From Christensenella sp. (GTDB lineage Bacteria > Bacillota > Clostridia > Christensenellales > CAG-917), in NCBI GenBank assembly GCA_022009775.1, contig CP091723.1, positions 1,364,001 to 1,428,000 of the forward strand: 64,000 nucleotides of DNA, given 5' to 3'. Each line of letters opens with the position of its first letter. Position 1 is the first letter of the stretch. The notes under the pieces are model-generated. The model was not told the origin of the DNA. It ran no database searches and saw only the letters and a program-made list of their open reading frames with translations. The position numbers and the translations under genes are program-made. Below, one piece after another: positions 45,370 through 55,500 of this stretch.

Positions 45370-46755
45370 TCAATATTCAAATTGTTCGGTGAAGTAGCCG
45401 ACGAGATTTTCAATCGGGATACGCACTTGAGCCATGGTGTCGCGCTCGCGGACGGTGACGCAGTTGTCTTCAAGCGTGTCGAAGTCCACGGTGACGCAAT
45501 AGGGAGTGCCGATCTCGTCTTGACGGCGGTATCTCTTGCCGATGGATGCGGATGTGTCGAAGTCGCAAGCGAAGTGCTTGGAGAGTTGCGCATACAATTC
45601 TTCCGCTTTTTCGTTGAGTTGTTTTTGCAAGGGGAGCACTGCCACCTTGATCGGCGCGATTGCGTGGTGCAAGTGGAGCACGACACGGGTGTCGTTTTCG
45701 CCGACTTGTTCTTCTTCGTATGCGTCGCAAAGGAATGCAAGGAACACTCTGTCCGCACCGAGCGACGGCTCGACAACGTAGGGAACAAATTTCTCGTTGG
45801 TGACGGGATCGATATAGCTCAAATCCTTGCCGCTGGTCTTGATATGTTGGTTAAGGTCGTAGTCGGTGCGGTCTGCAACGCCCCAAAGTTCGCCCCAGCC
45901 GAACGGGAATTTATATTCAAAGTCCGTGGTGGCTTTTGAGTAGAAGCAAAGTTCTTCTTTGTCGTGATCGCGCAGTTTGAGTTTTTCGTCGTTCATGCCG
46001 AGATCGAGAAGCCATTGATGGCAGAAGTTCTTCCAATAGTTGAACCATTCAAGGTCTGTGCCGGGCTTGCAGAAAAATTCGAGCTCCATTTGTTCAAATT
46101 CACGGATACGGAAGATGAAGTTGCCGGGAGTGATCTCGTTGCGGAAGCTCTTGCCGATTTGACCGATGCCAAAGGGCAGTTTCTTTCTCGTTGTGCGTTG
46201 CACGTTCTTGAAGTTGACAAAGATTCCTTGTGCGGTTTCGGGGCGCAAATAGACTGTGGAAGTGGAGTCTTCCGTCACGCCGATGAACGTCTTGAACATA
46301 AGGTTGAATTTTCTCACGCCCGTGAAGTCGCTGTTGCCGCACACGGGGCAGGGGATCTTGTGCTCGTGCACGTATTGTTCCATCTGCTCGTTTGTCCAGC
46401 TTGCGATGTTCTCTTCGATGCCGTGCTTGTGCATATAGTCTTCGATAAGATCGTCTGCGCGGTGACGGGATTTGCAGCATTTGCAGTCCATAAGGGGATC
46501 GGAGAAACCGCCGATATGTCCGCTTGCCTGCCAAGTGGTCGGGTTCATAATGATTGCGCTGTCAAGTCCCACGTTGTAGGGATTTTCGACGACGAATTTC
46601 TTCCACCAGGCTTGTTTGATATTGTTTTTCATCTGCACGCCGAGCGGGCCGTAGTCCCACGAGTTCGAGAGACCGCCGTAGATTTCACTGCCGGGGTACA
46701 CGAAACCGCGATTTTTTGCAAGGGCAACGATCTTGTCCATTGTAACGTCTGCCAT
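45370..46755 (-). CDS. glyS: Glycyl-tRNA synthetase (alpha2 type)
   Basis: 461 residues from ATG 46755, which has AAAGGAG upstream; the longer frame to 46779 lacks one. Class II core: YGGLSNSWDYGPLG near the start, motif 2 around FGIGQIGKSFRNEITP, EFEQMELEFF, and motif 3 GADRVFLAFL. A Cys4 insert (CKCCKSRH / CPVCGN) matches the family's zinc-binding region. The C-terminal anticodon domain follows. This is the dimeric enzyme, not the alpha2beta2 form of many bacteria. Confidence 0.96.
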   Translation of the reverse strand: MADVTMDKIVALAKNRGFVYPGSEIYGGLSNSWDYGPLGVQMKNNIKQAWWKKFVVENPYNVGLDSAIIMNPTTWQASGHIGGFSDPLMDCKCCKSRHRADDLIEDYMHKHGIEENIASWTNEQMEQYVHEHKIPCPVCGNSDFTGVRKFNLMFKTFIGVTEDSTSTVYLRPETAQGIFVNFKNVQRTTRKKLPFGIGQIGKSFRNEITPGNFIFRIREFEQMELEFFCKPGTDLEWFNYWKNFCHQWLLDLGMNDEKLKLRDHDKEELCFYSKATTDFEYKFPFGWGELWGVADRTDYDLNQHIKTSGKDLSYIDPVTNEKFVPYVVEPSLGADRVFLAFLCDAYEEEQVGENDTRVVLHLHHAIAPIKVAVLPLQKQLNEKAEELYAQLSKHFACDFDTSASIGKRYRRQDEIGTPYCVTVDFDTLEDNCVTVRERDTMAQVRIPIENLVGYFTEQFEY

Positions 46756-46812
46756 AATAAAAACTCCTTTCGCACTCATCCGGATGATGAGCCGATAAAT
46801 ATTGTTTATAAG

Positions 46813-46841
46813 ATAATAAAATAAAGATAATGAAAAGTCAA
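46813..46841 (-). promoter_or_regulatory. Promoter for glyS
   Basis: On the minus strand: TTGACT (46836-46841), 17 bases, TATTAT (46813-46818). A short hairpin CTCATC / GATGAG lies in the leader; no T-box is seen. Confidence 0.6.
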
Positions 46842-46878
46842 ATTTTTTGACGATAATGCCGCGTCAAAGTCCAAAATT

Positions 46879-47343
46879 TCAGTTGTTCATAAAGATGTAC
46901 AGCACGCATAAAAATGCGTATACGTCAAAAGCGAAGGTAGGCAAAAACTCCAACGCTATCTTCCAGTCTTTTATGAGAAAACGGATAAACAACACGTATG
47001 CCATTGCAAGAACCACTGCCATGCAACACACCGCAAAAACCAGATTTTTAAGCGTGAAAAAAGCAAAGACGAAAAGAATCGAAAAAATGCCGAGCAAAAG
47101 AAAAAAAATCATCGACGGAAACAAATGTTTGAATTCCACAAGCCTTGACACCGCCAACACACACGACAGATAACACGTTGCAACCATAAGTGTAAATCCG
47201 AGACCGCTTGCCACAAACGGCGGTTTATCAAGTGTAATCCACCATTTTAAGTCGAGATTGAAGCAAAGAGAACAAAGTCCCGACACGATGAGCGTGCAGA
47301 ACAATGCCACTGTTATACCTATCATGCGCTTCAGATATCCCAC
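46879..47343 (-). CDS. TspO/MBR family membrane protein
   Basis: 154 residues, five hydrophobic segments. The TspO loop motif WxxLxKPPF appears as WWITLDKPPF between the first and second helices. TspO proteins bind porphyrins and other ligands; the role in this organism is unknown. The later Trp-rich motif of the family is weak, so it is a divergent member. It is read in the same direction as glyS, about 120 bases upstream of it. Confidence 0.72.
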   Translation of the reverse strand: MGYLKRMIGITVALFCTLIVSGLCSLCFNLDLKWWITLDKPPFVASGLGFTLMVATCYLSCVLAVSRLVEFKHLFPSMIFFLLLGIFSILFVFAFFTLKNLVFAVCCMAVVLAMAYVLFIRFLIKDWKIALEFLPTFAFDVYAFLCVLYIFMNN

Positions 47344-47453
47344 GTCAAAGTATATTTTGAAAGATTGTTTTCAATGCGTTTGTAACACAATTTTTCAAGA
47401 AAGCGTAAGGTAATGTAGGAGCAATCCTAAAACGAAAAAAGGGGGTACATAGC

Positions 47454-47642
47454 ATGAACGGATTCTTTACAAACGGTGCAAACGGATGCGGTTGCAACAC
47501 TTGCGACATCGTGTTGCTTTTGATGTTGCTCAACTCTTGCGGTGGCTGCGGCATGAACACCTGCAACAGTTGTGACCTTGTGTGGCTCATTCTCATCCTT
47601 TCCTGCCTTTGCGGCGGTGGATGTAATTGTGGCTGCAAGTAA
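47454..47642 (+). CDS. Cys/Gly-rich membrane miniprotein
   Basis: 62 residues, 14 of them Cys. It is built as two repeats: CNTCDIVLLLMLLNSCGGCG and CNSCDLVWLILILSCLCGGG, each a Cys pair, a short hydrophobic stretch and a Gly/Cys turn, ending CNCGCK. GGGGG lies upstream of the ATG. Similar Cys/Gly-rich miniproteins occur in gut Clostridia but I know no function. It may sit in the membrane as a hairpin or bind metal. Confidence 0.65.
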   Translation: MNGFFTNGANGCGCNTCDIVLLLMLLNSCGGCGMNTCNSCDLVWLILILSCLCGGGCNCGCK

Positions 47643-47701
47643 AAATCGTTGCTGTGGCAACGGCAACGCACGGTAAACGTGCATTGCCGAGAGCCACGCT
47701 A

Positions 47702-47893
47702 GATTTTTACTTTTCTATCGCGCGGAAAATCTTTGCTATCGGTTCATACACGGATAAAGACTCAATCCGCAATTTCGCAAGATTGTCCGCTTGATGCTCG
47801 CTTCGCTCGATTTTTTTGAGCGGAATAATCGTAACAAAAACGGCCGAAATCTCGGTCGTTTTTGATTTCGTGAAGAAACAAATTTTATGCTGT
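47702..47893 (+). repeat. Tandem repeat, copy 1
   Basis: Begins GATTTTTACTTTTCTATCGC. It contains GCTATCGGTTCATACACGGA, the hairpin AACGGCCGA / TCGGTCGTT, and ends near AACAAATTTTATGCT. Extra bases GGAAAATC near its start are missing from copy 2. Confidence 0.85.
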
Positions 47894-47937
47894 GAAACCA
47901 AAATATGCTATAAACGAGCTTTGACGAGATTTACGTT

Positions 47938-48123
47938 GGATTTTTACTTTTCTATCGCGCGCTTTGCTATCGGTTCATACACGGATAAAGACTCAATCCG
48001 CAATTTCGCAAGATTGTCCGCTTGATGCTCGCTCCGCTCGATTTTCAGGGCGGAATAACCCAAACAAAAACGGCCGAAATTTCGGTCGTTTTTGATTTCG
48101 TGAAGCAACAAATTTTATGCTAT
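47938..48123 (+). repeat. Tandem repeat, copy 2
   Basis: Second copy about 236 bases after the first. Only scattered substitutions and one small deletion separate them. The hairpin AACGGCCGA / TCGGTCGTT is kept. Confidence 0.85.
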
Positions 48124-48170
48124 GCAAACAAGGAACGTGTCGCTAGGATTTTGAGTTTTACAAGTTTTTG

Positions 48171-48199
48171 TTGATAATATGCAAATAGTTTGGTATACT
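48171..48199 (+). promoter_or_regulatory. Promoter for coaX
   Basis: TTGATA (48171-48176), 17 bases, TATACT (48194-48199). Confidence 0.7.
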
Positions 48200-48247
48200 T
48201 ATTGTCAACATACGTGTTATGCGCACGATTGCGCGTAAGGAGAAAAT

Positions 48248-49021
48248 ATGATTCTCACAATGGATATAGGCAACACCAACGTAAAGTACGGTGTTTTTGA
48301 CGGCGACAAGATGATTGCCTCGTGGCGAGTTTCCACCAAGGCGTCTCGCACCGCGGACGAATACGGAATGGTGCTGTATGACCTGCTTCGCCAACGCGGA
48401 GTCAATTTTGAAGATATAGACGCATGCGTCATGTCTTCGGTTGCGCCCGCGCTCAACTACACGATAGAGCACATGTGCAACGATTATATCGGCAAATCTC
48501 CGCTTATCGTTTCAAGCGACACGGACACGGGCATTACGCTCGATTATGCCCAACCGACTCAACTCGGCACGGACAGAATCGTGGGCGCGGCGGCGGCATA
48601 CGCCATATACGGCGGACCTGTGATCGTGGTGGATTTCGGCTCGGCAACGACGTTCAATCTCGTCACGAAAGACGGAAAGTTTTTGGGCGGAGCGATTGCT
48701 CCCGGCATTAAGACGGCAACGGAGTCTCTTGTTACGACGGCGGCGAAACTTCCGCGTATCGAGCTTGAAAAACCGCAAAACATCGTGGGCAGAGATACGA
48801 AGAGTTGTATGCAAAGCGGTATAGTATACGGCTATACGGGGCTTGTGAAATACATGGTTGAAAAGTATAAGCAACTTGACGAGATGAAAGGCGCAAAGGT
48901 CGTTGCCACCGGCGGACTTTCCGAACTCGTGCAACAGGTCGAACCCGACATCATCGACGAAAGCGACCGCGCACTTGCGCTGAAAGGCTTGAAGATGGTG
49001 TACGACAGAAATCGCAAGTGA
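48248..49021 (+). CDS. coaX: Type III pantothenate kinase
   Basis: 257 residues. It phosphorylates pantothenate, the first step of CoA synthesis. The ASKHA-fold motifs are present: DIGNTNVKYG at the N-terminus, LGTDRIVGAAAA with the catalytic Asp, and DFGSATTFN. GGAGGAIAPGI-type loop appears as GGAIAPGI. AAGGAG precedes ATG 48248. hom, a phosphopantetheinyl transferase and an acyl carrier protein follow, so three of four genes concern CoA or its phosphopantetheine arm. Confidence 0.95.
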   Translation: MILTMDIGNTNVKYGVFDGDKMIASWRVSTKASRTADEYGMVLYDLLRQRGVNFEDIDACVMSSVAPALNYTIEHMCNDYIGKSPLIVSSDTDTGITLDYAQPTQLGTDRIVGAAAAYAIYGGPVIVVDFGSATTFNLVTKDGKFLGGAIAPGIKTATESLVTTAAKLPRIELEKPQNIVGRDTKSCMQSGIVYGYTGLVKYMVEKYKQLDEMKGAKVVATGGLSELVQQVEPDIIDESDRALALKGLKMVYDRNRK

Positions 49022-49072
49022 TTTGCAAATAGTTTTTTGTTTCGGTGGCGAAACGAACGAAATAGGTGAAAT

Positions 49073-50348
49073 ATGAAAAAAATCGGAGTTGCGCTTTTGG
49101 GGCTCGGCGTCGTCGGCGGCGGAGTGTGGGAGATTCTCACAACCAAGCGCGAAATGATAAAGAGAAACGAAGGTCTTGACATAGAAGTGGTGAGAGTGCT
49201 CGAACGCAATATCGAGCGCTGCAAGCAGCTTGGCGTTGACGCTAGCATCGTCACGCAGGATATGGACGAAATTGCGCGCGATGAAAACGTCGATATCGTT
49301 GCGGAGTTTTTCGGCGGAGTCGAACCGGCAAAGAGTTTTTCTCATAGAAGCACTCGAAAACGGAAAGAGCGTCATCACGGCAAACAAGGAGATGTTCTCG
49401 AAGAGTTGGCACGAACTCGAAGCCGCGGCAAAGAAGACGGGCGCAGGCATATATTTCGAAGCAAGTTGCGTTGGGGGCGTTCCCGTTATACGCACGCTTA
49501 CGGACAGCATGCAGGCAAACGAGATCACGTCGCTCAAAGGCATCGTCAACGGCACGACCAACTACATTTTGACCAAAATGAGCGACGAAGGCGCGGACTA
49601 CGAAACATGCCTAAAAGAAGCGCAAAGACTCGGCTATGCGGAAGCAAATCCGACGGCAGACGTGGAAGGCTTTGACGCGATGTACAAAAACAGCATTCTT
49701 TCGTCCCTTGCATATCGCAAGCGCGTGCCTATCGACAAAGTGTACAGAGAAGGCATATCGAGCGTGACGGTGAAGGACATCGCATTCGGAAAACAACTCG
49801 GTTATACGCTCAAATTACTTGCTATATCCAAACTTGTGAACGGCAAAATCGAAGCGCGCGTTCATCCGGCGTTTATCCTTGCCAATCATCCGCTCGCAAG
49901 CGTCAAAGGCTCGTTCAACGCGCTGTACATCCACGGAGACAACGTTGACGACGTTATGTTGTACGGCAGGGGCGCAGGCTCGTTGCCCACTGCAAGCGCA
50001 ATCGTGAGCGATATTGTTTTCGCAGGCGGAAAAGACGTTCACAGACGCTATTTTTGGGAAGACGAAATCGAAGTGAACGATGACGATTTTGCAACCGACT
50101 TCACAACGGCGTATTACGTGCGTATCGCTGTCAACGGCGAAGACGGCTCGCTTGCAAAAGTGGCAAAAGCCTTTGAAAACGGCAAAATCGGCGTCAAAAA
50201 CGTGTTGAAAAAGTCGGACGAGCAAGGAAATTATCTCGTGTTCGTCACCGAAGAAACAAAAGAAAGCAATATGAAATCGACGCTCGAAACCGTGAAAGAA
50301 CTATCCTGCACGGACGATATTTGCGCCGTTTTGAGAGTGGAGAACTGA
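49073..50348 (+). CDS. hom: Homoserine dehydrogenase (one frameshift)
   Basis: About 424 residues after correcting T5 at 49336-49340 to T4, which joins GGVEPAKSF to LIEALENGKSVITANK. It reduces aspartate semialdehyde to homoserine for Thr and Met synthesis. The NAD(P) motif is GLGVVGGGV, the catalytic domain has GIVNGTTNYILTKM and PTADVEGFDAMYK, and the C-terminus is an ACT-type regulatory domain (VRIAVNGEDGSLAKVAKAF). The enzyme core is otherwise intact, so the frameshift is probably an error. Confidence 0.94.
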
Positions 50349-50349
50349 T

Positions 50350-50847
50350 ATGGTTTTGTTTTTCGCAAGGGGAGAAGCGGACAGCGATAAATTCGTGAAA
50401 TATTGCTATTCGTATTATCGCGACATAATGGCAGGTTACGGAAACGAGTTGCCAAAGACTGTCGAGATAATAAGAGAAGAAGGCAAAAAACCGCGCTTTG
50501 ACACAGAAGACGCACACTTCAATCTTTCTCATTCTCACGGCGTGATTATGCTGGGCATATCGCACACTCCCATAGGCGTGGATATAGAAAAAATTCGCGA
50601 TATAGATTATTCCAAATTCACGTTTATGAATGCCGAAGACACGGAAGATTTCTTTGAAAAATGGACGGAAAGAGAGAGTTATCTCAAATGGACGGGAGAA
50701 GGTCTTTCAAACTTCAGATGCGAGATTCCAAAGGACGCGCATTTTGAACATTTTCCCGTTTACGACGGCTATCACGCATGCGTTTGCGCAGACGAGCAAA
50801 GCATTGTCGCATATGAGATGGACTTGAACCAAATGGACGAAGAATAG
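50350..50847 (+). CDS. 4'-phosphopantetheinyl transferase (Sfp type)
   Basis: 165 residues. It moves the phosphopantetheine arm of CoA to a carrier-protein serine. Motifs: FNLSHSHG, GVDIEKIR (magnesium site, about 76-83) and WTERESYLKWTG (the WxxKEA motif, with Arg for Lys). It is shorter than Sfp (~225), as in many Clostridia. It starts 1 base after the hom stop and lies ~180 bases before an acyl carrier protein, its likely substrate. Confidence 0.88.
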   Translation: MVLFFARGEADSDKFVKYCYSYYRDIMAGYGNELPKTVEIIREEGKKPRFDTEDAHFNLSHSHGVIMLGISHTPIGVDIEKIRDIDYSKFTFMNAEDTEDFFEKWTERESYLKWTGEGLSNFRCEIPKDAHFEHFPVYDGYHACVCADEQSIVAYEMDLNQMDEE

Positions 50848-50973
50848 ACGGTTAGATTGCAGAAAATCGCCGCAAAATACTTAACAAGTTTTGTCCGATC
50901 TCGCCTTTTTGTCAATGGCAAAAGAGTGGGATTCGCAATATAATTAAAACCGCCGCACATATTGTTTTTTGCC

Positions 50974-51002
50974 TTGAAAGCAAGGCGAATGTGTGGTATA
51001 AT
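50974..51002 (+). promoter_or_regulatory. Promoter for the acyl carrier protein
   Basis: TTGAAA (50974-50979), 17 bases, TATAAT (50997-51002). Confidence 0.75.
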
Positions 51003-51024
51003 CGGTGCAAAGGAGCATACAATC

Positions 51025-51252
51025 ATGATTTTTGAAACTGTAAGAGACATCATCGCCAACCAAATCGGACTTGACAAAAGCCGTATCACGCTTGAAAGCG
51101 ACATTATAAAAGACCTGGGACTTGACAGTCTCGGCGTTGTGGAACTCGTTATGGAAATCGAAGATAAATACGGGCTCGTCGCGGACGACGATACGGTCGC
51201 CACGCTCAAAACGGTGGGCGACGTTGTGAAATACATAGAAGAAAACAAATAA
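51025..51252 (+). CDS. acpP: Acyl carrier protein
   Basis: 75 residues from ATG 51025 (AAAGGAG 7 bases upstream). The phosphopantetheine-accepting Ser is in LGLDSLGVVELVMEIED, and the acidic helix II is typical. It would carry acyl chains in fatty acid synthesis or a related pathway. No fatty acid synthesis genes are adjacent; the neighbour is the transferase that would activate it. A second ACP elsewhere in the genome cannot be excluded. Confidence 0.93.
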   Translation: MIFETVRDIIANQIGLDKSRITLESDIIKDLGLDSLGVVELVMEIEDKYGLVADDDTVATLKTVGDVVKYIEENK

Positions 51253-51399
51253 TCGCATTTCAACCGGCAATACCGCAATTCGTGCATAAAGTTTTTATGC
51301 TGTTTTTGTTTGTAAAATCGTATTGAAAACAATACGAATATGTTTTTCGCACGCACAAAGCGTGCGTTTTTATTTCATTTGCTTTTTTCACAAATCTGG

Positions 51400-51428
51400 T
51401 TGCAAAATTTTTTCAATCGTTGTAATAT
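51400..51428 (+). promoter_or_regulatory. Promoter for the AT-rich exported proteins
   Basis: TTGCAA (51400-51405), 17 bases, TAATAT (51423-51428). Confidence 0.6.
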
Positions 51429-51453
51429 GAATATGGATCTAGCGGAGGATAAT

Positions 51454-52480
51454 ATGAAAGTGCTTTTTTCATTCAAAAAACATTATAGAACTATTCTGGT
51501 ATTTTGCGCATTATCGATTACGATTGCAATATTGTTTTTTGCGTTGAGCGCATGTGATGACAACGGTGCAGATGAATCGCCGATTGAAGTCGTTTCGTCA
51601 AATTATGAGTTTTCTGTCGATTTGTCGCCCAAAGGTAAAACGGAGTTTTATTTTACTCCGAAATTCAGCGGAGATTATGTTGTCACTATAGATGATGAAA
51701 ACGCTACTTTTTTGATTGACGGAGTTGAAATAAGCGAAAGAATCGTTTACTTTTCAAAAAAAGAAAAATACGATATAGTTTTTCTCAGCTCACAAAAGAG
51801 TATCAAGGGTTCGATTGCTCCGCAACAGGTTGTCGAAACAACTATGTATGTTCGTAGAGAAAACGATTTTGTCGTAAAATATGTTCCGAAAAAACCGGAA
51901 CATATTTGATTGACCTTTTGACGAAGAGTATTATCTTGGCGGAAATAACAATAATACGACAGAAATAACTGTTTATGACCAGAATTTTGATAAATTTGCC
52001 GCATTGCAAAACAGAACGTACTTTTTCCAACAGGATGAAAAAGAGCGTTGCTATTATATTGTCGTAAACAATTTTAACAAATATTTGGACGTTTCGCTTG
52101 ATTTAACAATCGGTAAAGTATATTCGCAGGTTTTTGTTTTTCAGGATAAATATATAGACTACAGCAATACACATTATTCAGTAAGCGGCAAGGCAGGCGA
52201 TATAGTTTATGTTTACGTTAGATCTTTGCAAGCATATAACGTAAAAGATATTCTGTATATTGATCAACATGCAAAAATCGGCGAAAATATACAAATTGAA
52301 GTGTTGAAATGGAATAGAAAAAATAATTTACTAACCGATGTAGAAACAGATGGCGAATATCAGTTTTTTGAGCTTTACTGTAAAGGCAACCTTGACTTTT
52401 CATGTATGTATTGGGAGTTGGTTAGGTTGAAAATAGTATTTCTATCCGATACACGTTTTTCAATGTTTTATGTTTTATGA
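51454..52480 (+). CDS. AT-rich lipoprotein with beta-sandwich repeats (two frameshifts)
   Basis: About 342 residues if two missing bases are restored: A6 at 51889-51894 (A7 expected) and T4 at 51916-51919 (T5 expected), giving VPKKTGTYLIDLFDEEYYLGG. ATG 51454 has CGGAGG upstream. The signal peptide ends in lipobox ALSAC. Domains of about 85 residues with the pattern F(S/T)P.FSG.Y.V.I and an inner D/N-G loop recur, like pre-peptidase C-terminal (PPC-type) sandwiches, and are shared with the next gene. The last ~30 residues look out of frame, so another indel is possible near 52390. Function unknown. Confidence 0.6.
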
Positions 52481-52514
52481 ATAATTAAAATAAACAAAGG
52501 GGAGGATTCCTACA

Positions 52515-55500
52515 ATGAACAAAAGATGTAGTTCGACAATAGTCGGACGAGTTTTAGCTTTCATTCTTTTTGGAATGATGGCTGTTTCTCTGATTGCGGT
52601 TTCAATGTTTTTTACAGATGATGTTGCACAAGCCGATTCAATTGAAACAGTTGACGTGAACGAATATGTTGACAGTGATTGTTTTATCGATGATCAATCG
52701 CAAACTATTCAAACATTTGCAAATGTCGTGAAGACAAGAAACAGCGGCGTAAACAACATTGAACTTGCGCAAATAATACCATTGGAATATCTGCAATTCA
52801 AAGAAGATAATTTTAGTTACGGCTACAATGGTAAAGAATACGGATTTTATGTTAAGCATAGAATTGTCGGAAATAATGCGCTTGGTCATGCAAAAATTAT
52901 AGATGTCGTAATTATTGATTTTACCTATTCAGTTAACGATACTGTCATTTCGACAAAAGCAGAGATGATTGTATGTGAATCGTTTATATATACGGTCGAA
53001 AACGGAAACGATGTGTGGAACCGTATAGTCGGTGATCGTATTGCTACAGACAAAACCGATAATGCCAAAATAGAAGCTAGAAAAACTTATTATATAGCAC
53101 AGCCTTCATATATAACATACATTCAAAATGAGAATGAAAGGAATGCTGACGACGCATATTATGACAAAAAAATGATAATGGCGCAATCATTTATCAATCC
53201 AGAATAAATTATCAAGGAATTAAAATTGTCGATGACGGTGTAACGTCAGATGAAATCGATATGATAATCAGTGGAGTTTTGTCAATAATAGACGGACGGT
53301 TGTTGGATTATATCGCAGGCAAAATCCCATTTGTTTCAGAAGCTGTATTTATAGGCAGTTTGGCATATGATATTGCAAATTACGCGGTGTCTATAAACGA
53401 CGCTATATCGGCAAGAGAAGTTTCAATTCCCAGCAACCGAGAGAGTGATATTTTTCAAGAACAATCAAAAAACACACAACGTAATAATGATTCTTTAGCA
53501 AGTTATTCTAGATTATCGGTGATTAGACCTACAGACAACGTACTATTGTCGACAAACAATAACGGTTTTGTTTCTTGTGCCGTTTTGCTTAATGATTCCA
53601 ACAGTTCAACACGAGTAAATCAATTGTTTGAATACGAACTCAAAAGTTCCGATTTTGGGGATGCAACGAGCAATCTGTTGTCAGAGCATATCGATGAACA
53701 AACGGGTGAAGTAATGCCCTATTTTTCAAGCATACAAAAAACTTTGTTTAAAGATGCGTCACAAAGTGCTGTGAAATCGGATGGCGGATTTAGCTATTAT
53801 ATGTTGAACGACGGAGAACAAAAAATCGTTTTTTCTCCTGAACATAGTGGAGAATATGATGTTATAATCGGAAATGATTCTGTAGAAGCATACATAAACG
53901 GACAACGAATTTTAAATGGAGAAAAAGTCTATATTGATAAAAAAAATAATAACATTGTTTTGAAATCAATGAAAAAAGTGTACGGCTCCGGTAAGTTTTC
54001 GATTTCGAATTTTGAAAATAAAACAATTGATATCGATTCAAACAACGATTATTACGCACGTTTTATACCGGGATTTTCAGGTGTATATCAAGTTGGCGGA
54101 AACGATTGCAAGGTCACCGTGTTCGATTCATACAAGCGTATTGTGGGAACGGCAAACAACACAATCGCACTGCCGTTTGCTAAGAACAAAGAGTATTATG
54201 TTTTGTTTCAAAACTTAACTACGAGAAAAGTGACATCGACAATGAGCATTGTCAACCAAAATGTTGAAGAATTGGAAGTCGATAACACATTGAGCATTAA
54301 TTGTAGCACGGGCATAAATCAAATTGTAAAGATTAATATTTTGCAAGACGGTCAATACGATTTGAAAGTCGTCGGTGCTGATGGCGCCAACTTGTCTTCG
54401 TTTAATCTCTTTTCAACAGAATCGGGAGAAAACATTGTGTTTTCAAACATGATTATAGGTGAGAATACATCAGGAAAATATTGTGTTTACAGAACGGTAA
54501 ATATGGAATCAGGTGAATACTATATTTGTTTAAACACTGCAAAAGCACTTAATTTGTCAATTGAATGTTATAAATACGTTACACAGTTTAAATGGTTTAT
54601 AGACGGGAAAGAGTATAAGTCCGGAGACTGTATAACACGTGGAGTAAATCATTCATTAGAGTTGAAAGATTCAACTGGAAATACTATTACAAATAGAGAG
54701 CTTGGAATCGGAATAGATTATCAATCCGTGACTAGATTCGGAAAAGACGGGAACAAATATACTCTTTATATCGATAAAACGGCAGCATTGTTTAAAGATG
54801 AAGAAAGCGTGAGTGCACATTTAGAAATACAACTGTATGGCGGAAATGAACGTGGTATTTATTTGTGCGTTATATCAGATATTTCGCAAATTGATATTAA
54901 GAAAAGGTCTTACGATTTGGACGGCAATGTCGGATTCGATATATTAACCCCATTTATTGAAAGCGGACAAAGCGTTAAAATATATATAAATTATAGATTT
55001 GATTATGATGAAGACGATGATTCAGATGAAGACGGTGATTGGATAAGGACTTTAAATGCCGATGATGAAGACGTGTTAGATAAAACATTATATGTAGAAA
55101 CCTATAATCGTTTTTCGATTTATGAAATCGCGGTTAATAATATAATCTCATCAAATGTAGCCAATATAGATATAGTAATTGATAGAATCGTAATGCCTAT
55201 AGGAAGTGCGGAAGAAACAATTTTTAACGATTATTTTTATCCTGGGTATAAGAATGTGTTTTCAACAAATATAGTCACTTCAGGCGCACACTTTGAAAGT
55301 GGAAATGGCGTTGACGAACCGTTCGTTATTGCAAACGAAGCGCAATACAATCAGATTGAATGGACGATTCATGATGGTGAAATAACAAGTCACTTTATAA
55401 TTGAATCAACAGTAAATTTCCATCGCAATATAAAAGCAAAATTGTTTGATTGCGTGTTCAACGGAACATTGGAAGGCCGCAGTGAAGATAATACTGTTGT

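Larger units (their letters stand above)
47643..48247. other. Gene-free region with tandem duplication before coaX
   Basis: A GC-rich hairpin CGGCAAcGCAC / GTGCaTTGCCG (about 47660-47690) follows the miniprotein, then two copies of a ~190-base unit, then the coaX promoter. No credible gene. Confidence 0.65.

Noticed and set aside
46756..46878. Possible glycine T-box before glyS
   Set aside because: The leader is only about 60 bases and lacks the AGGGTGGNACCGCG block and a terminator.
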